A stretch of DNA of 19,522 nucleotides from RGIG3077 sp045541475 (lineage in GTDB: Bacteria; Bacillota; Clostridia; Oscillospirales; Ruminococcaceae). Under the pieces are notes generated by a model. That model made no database searches and was not told the origin of the DNA. It was given only the letters and a program-made list of their open reading frames with translations. The translations under genes and the position numbers were made by a program. Positions within the stretch are counted from its first letter, which is position 1. Each line of letters opens with the position of its first letter. The stretch covers positions 1-19,522 of the forward strand of contig JAZQJI010000036.1 in assembly GCA_045541475.1 (NCBI GenBank), given 5' to 3'. Below are positions 6,163-13,586 of the stretch, in pieces.

Positions 6163-7569
6163 TCAGATTATTTCAAGCAGCCTTTTTGCCGCTTTGTAGC
6201 AATCGCCGCAGCCCAAAGTAATTACAAGGTCGCCGTCTTGCACGTTATCGGCAAGATGTTTGCAGACCTTTTCAAAATTTGCGGTTTTTTCGGCATCGCT
6301 CGGGATATGCCCGTCGTTATCTTCAAACCAGACTGCGTTTTCAATTTTTCTGCCCAAATCGTGCGTGTATATATTGTAAGTGTTTTTCTCTCTGGAACCC
6401 ATGATATCGGTTAAAACAACCTTATCTGCAATGGATAATGCTTTTGCAAAGTCATCAAGCAGCAAATGCGTGCGTGAAAAAGTAAACGGCTGAAATACCG
6501 CCCAAACGTTTTTGTAGCCCATTTCCATAGCGGCGTTAAGAGTAACTTCAAGCTCGGCAGGGTGGTGGGCATAATCATCAACAACGGTTATTCCGTTTTT
6601 AATGCCGATTAATTCAAAACGACGCTTTGCGCCCCTAAATTCCTCAATACCCTTTGCAATGCTGTCAATATCACAGTTAAGATAACGTGCGCTTGCAATT
6701 GCGGCAAGTGCATTTAAAATATTGTGCTTGCCTGCAACATTAAGCGTAATTTCGCTAAGCTTTTCGCCTTTTTCGTAAACTTCAAAAACGGTTTGCAAAG
6801 CACCGATTTTGCAGATATTCTTTGCGTAATAATCATTGTTTTCGTTTAAGCCAAAGCTTACCATATCACGATTTTTAATTTGTCTTACAACATCAAGCGT
6901 GTTTGCGTCATCACCGTTGTAAACAACAGCCTTTGTAGCCATATTGCAGAATTTTACAAATGATTTTTTTATATTTTCAAGCGTGCCGAAATAATCAAGA
7001 TGGTCGGCATCAACATTCAAAACAACGGCAATATCGGGGTAAAGTTTCAAAAAAGTGTCAACAAACTCGCACGCTTCGCAAATCATAATATCGCTTTTGC
7101 CCGCTCTTCCGCTGCCGTTTATGCAAGGTAATTTTCCGCCGATAACTGCCGAAATATCAACGTTTGCCGTCATAAAAATCTGTGTAATCATGCTGGTTGT
7201 TGTGGTTTTGCCATGCGTGCCGGAAACGCACACAGCGTTTTCAAAACAGCTTGTAACATAGCCCAAAAGCTCGCTGCGCTCAAGAACATCAGCGCCGCTT
7301 TGCTTTGCGGCAACAAGCTCTTCATTATCTGCCATAATTGCCGCAGAATAAACGATTAAATCGGCACCTTCAATATTTTCCGCTCTCTGTCCCATAAAAA
7401 CCTTAATGCCCATTTTGCGCACTGCATCAAGCGTTTCGGTTTCGTTGTTGTCAGAGCCGGTAAGGTGATATCCGTTAGCGTGCAAAATCTGCGCTAAAGG
7501 ATACATACCGCTGCCGCCTATTCCAATAAAGTGAATATGTTTTTTGCCCTGCAAAATATTTTTTTCCAT
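6163..7569 (-). CDS. murC: UDP-N-acetylmuramate--L-alanine ligase MurC
   Basis: MurC is a cytoplasmic enzyme that joins L-alanine to UDP-MurNAc with ATP, the first amino-acid step of peptidoglycan precursor synthesis. The protein is 468 aa, usual for MurC. Visible motifs: the N-terminal UDP-binding loop GIGGSGM (16-22), the ATP-binding GTHGKTTT (117-124), NVDADHLDYF (185-194), GKHNILNALAA (280-290) and DDYAHHP (331-337), all in Mur-ligase order. The ATG has GGGAGA about 7 nt upstream. It is transcribed away from spoVG; the two share a 106-nt intergenic region. The MFS gene follows. Confidence 0.98.
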   Translation of the reverse strand: MEKNILQGKKHIHFIGIGGSGMYPLAQILHANGYHLTGSDNNETETLDAVRKMGIKVFMGQRAENIEGADLIVYSAAIMADNEELVAAKQSGADVLERSELLGYVTSCFENAVCVSGTHGKTTTTSMITQIFMTANVDISAVIGGKLPCINGSGRAGKSDIMICEACEFVDTFLKLYPDIAVVLNVDADHLDYFGTLENIKKSFVKFCNMATKAVVYNGDDANTLDVVRQIKNRDMVSFGLNENNDYYAKNICKIGALQTVFEVYEKGEKLSEITLNVAGKHNILNALAAIASARYLNCDIDSIAKGIEEFRGAKRRFELIGIKNGITVVDDYAHHPAELEVTLNAAMEMGYKNVWAVFQPFTFSRTHLLLDDFAKALSIADKVVLTDIMGSREKNTYNIYTHDLGRKIENAVWFEDNDGHIPSDAEKTANFEKVCKHLADNVQDGDLVITLGCGDCYKAAKRLLEII

Positions 7570-7605
7570 AAATTTTCTCCCATCAAAAGCAATTGCGCTT
7601 AATTT

Positions 7606-7635
7606 ATTGTATGTATAATGCCCTTTAAGCGTGAA
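7606..7635 (-). promoter_or_regulatory. Possible murC promoter
   Basis: On the minus strand, TTCACG (7635 to 7630), an 18-nt spacer and TACAAT (7611 to 7606). The -35 is weak. It interleaves with a plus-strand TATAAT at 7614-7619 that could serve spoVG, whose best -35 (TTGCGC, 7593-7598) has only a 15-nt spacer. Confidence 0.45.
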
Positions 7636-7675
7636 ATACTACCTACAACAATTCTTGATAAAAAAGGTGGGCATT

Positions 7676-7945
7676 ATGCAGATTACTGATATTAAAATAC
7701 GAAAATTCATAAACGAATCACGCCTGCGCGGCGTTGTTTCAATTACGCTTGATAACCTTATAGCTATTCATGATATAAAAATCGTGCAGGGTGATGAAAG
7801 GCTTTTTGTAGCCATGCCCAGCCGCCGTGATGAAAACGGCGTTTTCAGGGATATTGTGCACCCCGTTTCAAGCGTTTCCAGAAACGTTTTGGAAAGCAGC
7901 ATACTTGAAGAATATGAAAAACAGCTTTCCGAACGTTCCTCTTAA
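7676..7945 (+). CDS. spoVG: Septation/sporulation regulator SpoVG
   Basis: SpoVG is a small DNA- and RNA-binding regulator of septation, sporulation and envelope functions in Firmicutes. The protein is 89 aa and is close to full length (family about 85-100). The conserved run MQITDIKIRKF, then RGVVSITLDN, the VQGDERLFVAMPSR stretch and FRDIVHPVS, is characteristic. The ATG at 7676 is chosen because AAAAAGGTGG lies just upstream and the family always starts here; the frame is open back to 7631 without support. It sits divergent to murC and its stop overlaps the stop of the NUDIX gene on the other strand. Confidence 0.97.
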   Translation: MQITDIKIRKFINESRLRGVVSITLDNLIAIHDIKIVQGDERLFVAMPSRRDENGVFRDIVHPVSSVSRNVLESSILEEYEKQLSERSS

Positions 7946-8478
7946 CCAATCAGCATTTTTGCCTTTAATATGCCAATCTGCGTTTTGGAATCGCAGATTT
8001 CGCCCTGCAATACCATCTGCGCCGCTTTTTCAAGCGGCATTTTTATTACGTCTAAAAATTCGTCCTTGTCAAGCTCTCTGTCGCCAAATTCCAAACCGGA
8101 GGCAAGATAAAGATGGATTTGCTCACTTACATAAGCAGGCGTAGGGTAAATAGCGCCAAGATACTTATAGCTTTTAGGGGTTGCGCCCGTTTCTTCACGC
8201 AGTTCACGCAATCCGCAGTCGTAATGTTTTTCACCCCATTCAAGCTTGCCTGCGGGCAGCTCTAAAAGTGGCTTTTGGAAAGGGTAGCGGAACTGCTTTA
8301 CCATTAAAATTGTTCCATCTTCCTCGCAATAGGGAATAACACACACGCCGCCGGGATGCAAAACCATTTCTCTTGTAGCGGTTTCTCCGTTTTCAAGCAA
8401 AACGTTATCTCTGCAAACGGTTATAATTTTCCCTTCAAACAAGGTTGTACTGTCAAGCTTTTTTTCTTCAAGATGCAT
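7942..8478 (-). CDS. NUDIX hydrolase, ADP-ribose pyrophosphatase type
   Basis: The protein is 178 aa. A complete Nudix box is present (G77, E83, R91-E-L-R-E-E-T-G98), which binds the divalent metal and cleaves a nucleoside diphosphate linked to another group. The flanks, HPGGVCVIPY, FRYPFQKPLLELPAGKLEWGE and YPTPAYVSEQIHLYLA, fit the ADP-ribose pyrophosphatase branch. The start ATG at 8478 has GAGGA about 8 nt before it and lies inside the end of the upstream yfhO-type gene (11-nt overlap), so the two are translationally coupled. The upstream extension of this frame is only the other gene read out of frame. Confidence 0.93.
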   Translation of the reverse strand: MHLEEKKLDSTTLFEGKIITVCRDNVLLENGETATREMVLHPGGVCVIPYCEEDGTILMVKQFRYPFQKPLLELPAGKLEWGEKHYDCGLRELREETGATPKSYKYLGAIYPTPAYVSEQIHLYLASGLEFGDRELDKDEFLDVIKMPLEKAAQMVLQGEICDSKTQIGILKAKMLIG

Positions 8479-10987
8479 TGTTTTCGTCCTCGCTGTCGAT
8501 GTTGTTTTCGTCATCTGTTTCGGAAGTATCTTCTTGAGGCAACTTGCTTGCTTCTTCGCTTGCACTTTGCAATTTTTCCTCAAACATTGCAAGCTGAGCC
8601 TTTTCGTATGATACCGATGCTGTTGTGATATCCGTATCATAATCATAATAATGGCAAGATGCAAATTTATCTTTAGGGTCCTTGAATAATCTGTATACTA
8701 TCAAGTAAACGGCAAACAAAACAATGCCTGTAACGCTTACCGCAATGCCTGTGTTAAGCCCGTGTGTGCGGTACGAAAACTCTATAACATTGCCCATGCC
8801 TTTAGGTACACGCACAGCCATAAAACCGTTGTTTACCTTTTCAATTTGCACGGGATTGCCGTTTACAGTAGCTTCAAATCCCTTATCAAAAGGCACGCTG
8901 AAGAATACAAGCTCATCGCTTTCCAAATCAATCTTTGCGGTAAATCCACTTGAATCATACACAAAATCATAGCAAGAAACAGCCGCACGGTCTTCGCAAT
9001 CGTTCAGATATTCGCCCTCGCTGGTAAATCTCAGGAAGTTTTCGGGCGCATTTTCAAGTATATCACCATATTTTGCAATTTGCATATCGCTGAGCAGTAT
9101 TGCTTTCATCAAAACATTGTCTTTTGAAGAGTCTGTCTTTTTGTCAAACTGTTCTTTTGTAATGTAGTAATCATAGGTAAAGCCCATGGGTACATAGTAT
9201 TCATTTTTGTAGATATCAAAATTGCCCTGCTTGCCGTAGTATTCAAACCCGGGCATTTCACAGCCGTCGTCGCTTGTATCAAAATAATACTGAACAGAAA
9301 GCAAGCCGCGGATTGCGTAAACATCATGCTCAGGACGGGACGCAACATCACGCTGAACGTCAATGCTGTCGTAAAATTCCATTATCGAGGTGTTTACTAC
9401 GCTATGGAAGCATCTCATGGAAGGATATCCCCACAGCATTGTGAAGTTATCGTTGTTGGCATCGGCACGCCAAAAACCGTTGGAGTTATCCTCAAGCTCA
9501 AACGCATCAATACTGCCAAGGGTGTTTTCAATGTAAGGCTCAGGATAAGGCCCCGCGGAAACACAGTAGGTAACTACCGTTGAGTTGCTTATAATACACG
9601 CAATTATGGTAAATGTAACCGCTTTTTTGAGATAATCCTTATGCTTTGCCCTGTAACGCAGCAAAACAAACAGCATTATCAGCATGATTATTGTAAGCGC
9701 TAAAGTCAGCCAGAAATAGAAGGGCCATTCGGGCAGGGAGAAAAGCTTTTCCTTGTCGTCAACTTTTGAAGGCAGTACGCCTACAATTGCATAGCACACA
9801 AGTGCCAATGCCGAGATGATAAATCCTGTTTTAAAGCTGATTTGCTTGTTGTCAAGCGCGTACGCTGTCATAAGTGCCATAATTAATATGGGCATATAAT
9901 ACCAGCGTGCATAGTACGAAGAATTGAACATATAGAACGCACTGTTTAAAATGGGCACAAATGCCATGAATATGCAGATTAATGTCAATTTATTTGCCCA
10001 GTGCTTTTTCTTTGCACGCATAAAACTGATTACACCTGCCATCGAGAACATGGGAAGATATCCGCCGATGGACGCCCATTTTGCTGTGGCAGAGCTGAAA
10101 AGGTTAGGTCTTGCAGGTACATCGGGCAGCATGAAAAAGCTTTGGATAATTCTGATAATGCGGAGCTTATCGTTATAAGCAACCAAATCATATCCCAAAA
10201 GCCTTTCAGATATACGATAGTTGCCGAGCAATGCCAGTGCAGAGGGAACGAGAATTACACCCGCCATCATTGTGCCGATAAGTGCTTCAGCACAAAGAGT
10301 AATAAACTTTTTCAGATTTGTGTTAAAGTCCTTACAACCACAGCGCACAAGATAATATATTACAAGAAATACGGCTTGTCCCGTAAAGAAAAAGTAATTT
10401 ACACACGCCATTAACGCAACAGAAAGTGCAAAAACACCCTTGCGGTTGCAGTTGATATGCTCTTCCATAGCAATAAGCATAAGAGGAAAAAGCGCAGTTA
10501 CATCGTGGAAGTGATTAAAGAAAATATTAAACAGCTGAAAGCCTGAAAATGCGTAAAGCAAACCACCGACAAATGCCGCTTGCTGACTTCTTACAAATCT
10601 GCGGATATATGCGTATGCGGTAAGCGCCGCAGTTGCATTTTTTAAACAAAGCAAAATCGGCATAAAATACACCGTCGTGCTATCGGGAAAGGGGATTGTC
10701 AGCCAGAAGAACGGACTGCCAAACAGATAAAACGAATATGATGTCATCAAATCCGAGCCTAAATCCGTTGTCCAGTTCCAGCCTATCTCGCCGCTTCTTA
10801 TAGCCTTGTGCAAAAGGTAGCTAAAGGGTATCTGCTGAGCATTGTAATCACCGTAGTAAAGAAAAATGCCCTTGTTGTAAATCAGCATTGGCAGCACAGC
10901 GATAAAGAATATGAAAAATGCCGCAAAAAACACCTGCAGATATTTTTCGTTTGTCCTGCCCTTGTTCAAAATTCCGTTTTGTTTCAT
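8468..10987 (-). CDS. YfhO family polytopic membrane protein
   Basis: The protein is 839 aa. An N-terminal block of about a dozen membrane segments includes YYGDYNAQQIPFSYLLH and LGSDLMTSYSFYLFGSPF near residues 45-95, typical of YfhO. After a few more hydrophobic segments comes a long non-membrane region, then the family's C-terminal module (FDKGFEATVNG, then FMAVRVPKGMGNVIEFSYR) and one last membrane segment. An unusual acidic Ser/Glu/Asp tail of about 50 residues ends the protein. YfhO proteins resemble GT-C membrane glycosyltransferases and are linked to glycosylation of teichoic acids or lipids; the substrate here is unknown. No in-frame start exists upstream; AGAGGA is about 13 nt from the ATG, which is long. 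Confidence 0.88.
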   Translation of the reverse strand: MKQNGILNKGRTNEKYLQVFFAAFFIFFIAVLPMLIYNKGIFLYYGDYNAQQIPFSYLLHKAIRSGEIGWNWTTDLGSDLMTSYSFYLFGSPFFWLTIPFPDSTTVYFMPILLCLKNATAALTAYAYIRRFVRSQQAAFVGGLLYAFSGFQLFNIFFNHFHDVTALFPLMLIAMEEHINCNRKGVFALSVALMACVNYFFFTGQAVFLVIYYLVRCGCKDFNTNLKKFITLCAEALIGTMMAGVILVPSALALLGNYRISERLLGYDLVAYNDKLRIIRIIQSFFMLPDVPARPNLFSSATAKWASIGGYLPMFSMAGVISFMRAKKKHWANKLTLICIFMAFVPILNSAFYMFNSSYYARWYYMPILIMALMTAYALDNKQISFKTGFIISALALVCYAIVGVLPSKVDDKEKLFSLPEWPFYFWLTLALTIIMLIMLFVLLRYRAKHKDYLKKAVTFTIIACIISNSTVVTYCVSAGPYPEPYIENTLGSIDAFELEDNSNGFWRADANNDNFTMLWGYPSMRCFHSVVNTSIMEFYDSIDVQRDVASRPEHDVYAIRGLLSVQYYFDTSDDGCEMPGFEYYGKQGNFDIYKNEYYVPMGFTYDYYITKEQFDKKTDSSKDNVLMKAILLSDMQIAKYGDILENAPENFLRFTSEGEYLNDCEDRAAVSCYDFVYDSSGFTAKIDLESDELVFFSVPFDKGFEATVNGNPVQIEKVNNGFMAVRVPKGMGNVIEFSYRTHGLNTGIAVSVTGIVLFAVYLIVYRLFKDPKDKFASCHYYDYDTDITTASVSYEKAQLAMFEEKLQSASEEASKLPQEDTSETDDENNIDSEDENNAS

Positions 10988-11046
10988 GATATTTTTAAAA
11001 TCCTCTCAAAAACAATTTTTATGTAAACATTTTTAAACTTTTCGGC

Positions 11047-11075
11047 ATATAATAAAGCAATGGCTTGATAATCAA
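11047..11075 (-). promoter_or_regulatory. Possible promoter of the yfhO-type gene
   Basis: On the minus strand, TTGATT (11075 to 11070), a 17-nt spacer and TTATAT (11052 to 11047). It overlaps the end of the phosphoesterase gene, so the yfhO-NUDIX pair may be transcribed independently as well as by read-through. Confidence 0.45.
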
Positions 11076-11536
11076 TAAACCTCTGTCAAGCTTATCAGCA
11101 CGCCTTTTTCGGTTATATCTGCAATGGCATAGCACCATTCACGAGCAGAACCGGGGTTTGCAACCCACATACCGTCGTCATATTCATAATGCGGAACGTG
11201 CGTGTGACCGAAGAAAACAATATCGCATCCCTTTGCTTTGGCGGTTTGTTTTATCCTGCCGTAGCCTGATTTAACACCGCTGATATATCCGTGTTCGGCA
11301 TAAATCTTATGTCCGCCGGGGGCTAAAATTATTTCGTAGTCAGGACTAAAGCTTGCAAAATCGCAATTGCCCGCAATGTGAAGATATTTTATATGCGGAT
11401 GAGCGTCTATCAGTTTGTCAAAATCACGCTCGCCGTCGCCCAGATGCAGATATAAATCGGCATTGGGGTGCATTTGATATACTTTTTCAAGCGTTTCATA
11501 ACGCCCGTGCGAATCGGAAAAAACAATAATCTTCAT
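11072..11536 (-). CDS. YfcE/MJ0936-type metallophosphoesterase
   Basis: The protein is 154 aa, the short single-domain form of the calcineurin-like phosphoesterases. The metal ligands are all visible: D8 and H10 (FSDSHGR), D34 (HLGDGERD), N57 (GNCD), H82 (AEHG) and H111/H113 (FGHTHVP). Enzymes of this family hydrolyse phosphodiesters in vitro with Mn2+; the natural substrate is not known. Start at ATG 11536, with an AGCGGA site about 8 nt upstream; an in-frame GTG at 11572 would add 12 unconserved residues. It is the first gene of the minus-strand run that leads into the YfhO-type and NUDIX genes. A small CGGCAC/GTGCCG hairpin (11567-11585) lies in its leader. Confidence 0.93.
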   Translation of the reverse strand: MKIIVFSDSHGRYETLEKVYQMHPNADLYLHLGDGERDFDKLIDAHPHIKYLHIAGNCDFASFSPDYEIILAPGGHKIYAEHGYISGVKSGYGRIKQTAKAKGCDIVFFGHTHVPHYEYDDGMWVANPGSAREWCYAIADITEKGVLISLTEVY

Positions 11537-11605
11537 AATATATCCGCTCTCTCCCGTTTTAATCATCGGCACTAAATCTGTGCCGCATAAAGTCTACAAC
11601 TTTAT

Positions 11606-11633
11606 ATTATAGCATAAACTGTAAAAAAAGCAA
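11606..11633 (-). promoter_or_regulatory. Promoter of the phosphoesterase gene
   Basis: On the minus strand, TTGCTT (11633 to 11628), a 16-nt spacer and a consensus TATAAT (11611 to 11606). No clear plus-strand promoter for the divergent small-gene cluster could be picked out in the same 120 nt. Confidence 0.6.
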
Positions 11634-11657
11634 ACATTTTTTAAGGAGGAAACAGTT

Positions 11658-11906
11658 TTGAACAGCAGTAATTTTAACGAAAAAAATGCTGATGCACTTT
11701 TTGGTGTGGCAGCGCAGAAATTAGGTATTTCAAAAGAACAGCTAAAGCAGGAATTTGCGCAGGGAAAATTTGACAAAGCCTTGCAGAGTTTAAATGCTGA
11801 GGACAGTGCAAAGCTTAACGCCGCAATAAAAAATCCCGATATTGCCCGCGCCATGATAAGTTCGCCGCAGATGCAGGCACTTTACAAAAAATTATCTTCA
11901 AAATAA
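11658..11906 (+). CDS. Small helical protein, unknown function
   Basis: The protein is 82 aa, translated from TTG, with a near-perfect AAGGAGG ribosome binding site 8 nt upstream (11643-11649), which decides the start. It has no signal peptide, membrane segment or cysteine. It is predicted to be mostly helical and charged, with a KLGISKEQLKQEFAQGKFDKAL stretch and a C-terminal part reading ISSPQMQALYKKLSSK. I do not recognise a family. It is the first of three small genes in one direction; the next begins 6 nt after its stop, so the two are almost certainly co-translated. Confidence 0.8.
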   Translation: MNSSNFNEKNADALFGVAAQKLGISKEQLKQEFAQGKFDKALQSLNAEDSAKLNAAIKNPDIARAMISSPQMQALYKKLSSK

Positions 11907-11912
11907 AACGCC

Positions 11913-12260
11913 ATGGATGATATGATGCAGAAGCTCAAAGACGTATTATCGGATGAGGAAAGCATGCGCCAAATTGAAGAACTTGCGCAAATGTTTTCCT
12001 CGCAGGTAATCTCTGAAGAGCAGCAAAGCTGCGCCGAAAGCATCGGCAATATGCCGGATATGGCTGCAATTTCGGGCTTGCTTGGTGCGTTTTCATCGCA
12101 AACAGGCAATCCAAACAAAAACACCGCTTTGCTTTTGGCGCTTAAGGAACATCTTTCTCCCGAAAGGCAGGAGAGGATTGACCGCGCAATCAAGCTGATG
12201 CGGCTTGTTGACATTGTAAAAACCGCCAAGGAAAGCGGATTGCTTGAAAATCTGATTTAG
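11913..12260 (+). CDS. Small acidic helical protein, unknown function
   Basis: The protein is 115 aa from ATG. There is no clear Shine-Dalgarno of its own, but the stop of the previous gene is 6 nt away, so translation is probably by re-initiation. It is acidic in the N-terminal half (MMQKLKDVLSDEESMRQIEELAQMFS), with a Gln/Ser/Gly-rich middle and a basic helix HLSPERQERIDRAIKLMRLVDIVKTAKESGLL at the end. That C-terminal shape recalls small clostridial proteins encoded beside spore or envelope genes, but no family can be named. Not secreted by sequence. Confidence 0.78.
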   Translation: MDDMMQKLKDVLSDEESMRQIEELAQMFSSQVISEEQQSCAESIGNMPDMAAISGLLGAFSSQTGNPNKNTALLLALKEHLSPERQERIDRAIKLMRLVDIVKTAKESGLLENLI

Positions 12261-12287
12261 CATAGCAAATGTAAAGGGGGCGATGCG

Positions 12288-12539
12288 TTGCCGTCATCAC
12301 AATATATCAACAAAAGCGCACCGCAATACAGCGGTTCGAGAATACACGAACACACCTGCGATGACGAAGCCGCATCGTCAATGTATTGCTCACAAAACCC
12401 GTTTGGTATTTTGTCAAACCTATTTGGTGGAAATATGCCCGATGCCGAACGTATTATACTTGTTGCGCTTATGATTATTCTTGCCCGCGATGGCGCCGAT
12501 TTGACTTTATTATTGGCGCTTGGCTACCTGCTTATTTAA
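12288..12539 (+). CDS. Small protein with hydrophobic C-terminus
   Basis: The protein is 83 aa from TTG, with AAAGGGGGCG (12273-12282) in ribosome-binding position. Residues 1-48 are polar, with three cysteines or histidine-cysteine neighbours (HEHTC, MYC) and a GILSNLFGG turn. Residues 51-83 (AERIILVALMIILARDGADLTLLLALGYLLI) form two short hydrophobic helices split by RDGAD, probably a membrane hairpin or a surface-seeking amphipath. A competing frame from ATG 12283 (63 aa, basic, no hydrophobic logic) is rejected because it is worse spaced and lacks protein-like composition. Third gene of the small-protein set; 27 nt after the second. Confidence 0.75.
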   Translation: MPSSQYINKSAPQYSGSRIHEHTCDDEAASSMYCSQNPFGILSNLFGGNMPDAERIILVALMIILARDGADLTLLLALGYLLI

Positions 12540-12568
12540 CTAAAACCACATCAAGAGGATACATATTT

Positions 12569-13132
12569 ATGAAAATCATGCTGATTAAAAAGGGTTGTCC
12601 CATACCACAGGGCTTTACTCCCCAACTTTTTGAGGTTGCCGACGGCAAAATGCTTGATAGGTGCGCCGCCATTTGTATGCGCCGCATGATATATCAGGCA
12701 ATGCAGTGCGGCATAAAAATACGCGTTCTTTCGGCTTACCGCAGCCCAAAACGGCAAAGCGAGCTTATTGAAGAAGAAGTGCGCGCCCTTATGTCAAGGG
12801 GAATGTGCCGAAAAGCCGCTTTGGAAAAAACCATGAAAACCCTTGCCGCTCCGAATGAGAGCGAGCACAACGCCGGTTTTGCGGCAGACCTTGCAGGCAA
12901 AGACAGCGAATTTGAGCTTGTAACGGATTTTGACAAAACCTCCGAATTTGCATGGCTTTGCCGCAACGCACACAAATTCGGGTATATTTTGCGCTACCCA
13001 AAGGATAAATACGATATTACGGGAATTGATTACGAGCCATGGCATTTCAGATACGTCGGCGCTCCGCACGCGGAAATCATCAAGGCACGCAATCTCACGC
13101 TTGAAGAATATCTTGAATTTGCAAAGCAATAG
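12569..13132 (+). CDS. LAS-type D,D-peptidase (M15B, VanY-like), no signal peptide
   Basis: The protein is 187 aa. It has the zinc site of the LAS/M15B peptidases: SEHNAGFAAD (98-107, ligands H100 and D107) and EPWHFRYVG (156-164, catalytic E156, ligand H159), preceded by the conserved SAYRSPKRQ (55-63). The family cleaves D-Ala-D-Ala ends of peptidoglycan stem peptides or precursors. The N-terminus MKIMLIKKGCPIPQGF is not a signal peptide or anchor, so the protein is predicted to be cytoplasmic, as in VanXY, unless it leaves by another route. AAGAGGAT lies about 8 nt before the ATG. The frame is open upstream to 12386, but that part is the preceding small gene out of frame. It ends at a bidirectional terminator. 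Confidence 0.92.
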   Translation: MKIMLIKKGCPIPQGFTPQLFEVADGKMLDRCAAICMRRMIYQAMQCGIKIRVLSAYRSPKRQSELIEEEVRALMSRGMCRKAALEKTMKTLAAPNESEHNAGFAADLAGKDSEFELVTDFDKTSEFAWLCRNAHKFGYILRYPKDKYDITGIDYEPWHFRYVGAPHAEIIKARNLTLEEYLEFAKQ

Positions 13133-13160
13133 CAATATAAAATCACCTAACATACATAAC

Positions 13161-13199
13161 AAAAGCCTGAGAAGATTTGTTCTTTCTTCTCAGGCTTTT
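13161..13199. terminator. Perfect bidirectional terminator
   Basis: AAAAGCCTGAGAAGA (13161-13175) pairs perfectly with TCTTCTCAGGCTTTT (13185-13199) over a 9-nt loop. The A4/T4 ends give a T-run on either strand. It lies between the convergent peptidase gene and the minus-strand operon ending at 13207, so it can serve both. Confidence 0.95.
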
Positions 13200-13206
13200 C
13201 TATTTA

Positions 13207-13569
13207 TCAATCAGATATATCGAAATTTTCCGATTTGTTTTGTTTTTCCTCGCTGCGTTTGGTAAGCAGCCTACCAAGCGTCTGAAATATTGCAATCAAG
13301 CAGGCAGCTGAGAAAACAAACGCCCACATCAGAAACAGCAACCCGAGTGCGCCTACGTTTGAAGCGCTGTAGGTTTCATCAACGGGCGAAAATATGACTT
13401 TTGCCGCAAACCATGTTATCAACGCAGAAAGCGCAGTGAAAATGCTTGTGTGTATTATATATCCGCTGATTTTGGAAGGAGTATACGTATTAATCCACAG
13501 CGCCGCCCAGCCTATCACAGCCGCAAAGACAATTATTGCCATAAACATAAGAATAATACCGGTACCCAT
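13207..13569 (-). CDS. Small three-segment membrane protein, unknown
   Basis: The protein is 120 aa with three predicted membrane helices (about 4-27, 37-60, 72-96) and a charged cytoplasmic tail (KRSEEKQNKSENFDISD). GAGGGA lies 9 nt before the ATG. I recognise no family; it has no catalytic motif. It follows the zinc-ribbon gene by 17 nt and is the last gene of the operon before the bidirectional terminator. Confidence 0.8.
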   Translation of the reverse strand: MGTGIILMFMAIIVFAAVIGWAALWINTYTPSKISGYIIHTSIFTALSALITWFAAKVIFSPVDETYSASNVGALGLLFLMWAFVFSAACLIAIFQTLGRLLTKRSEEKQNKSENFDISD

Positions 13570-13586
13570 CGTTATATATCCCTCGC

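Noticed and set aside
12283..12474. Alternative 63-codon frame starting ATG at 12283
   Set aside because: It overlaps the better supported TTG-started frame, is spaced too close to the GGGGG site and lacks protein-like features.
12569..13132. Vancomycin resistance determinant
   Set aside because: No D-Ala-D-Lac/Ser ligase, vanH, vanT or two-component genes are nearby; LAS peptidases are widespread in wall metabolism.
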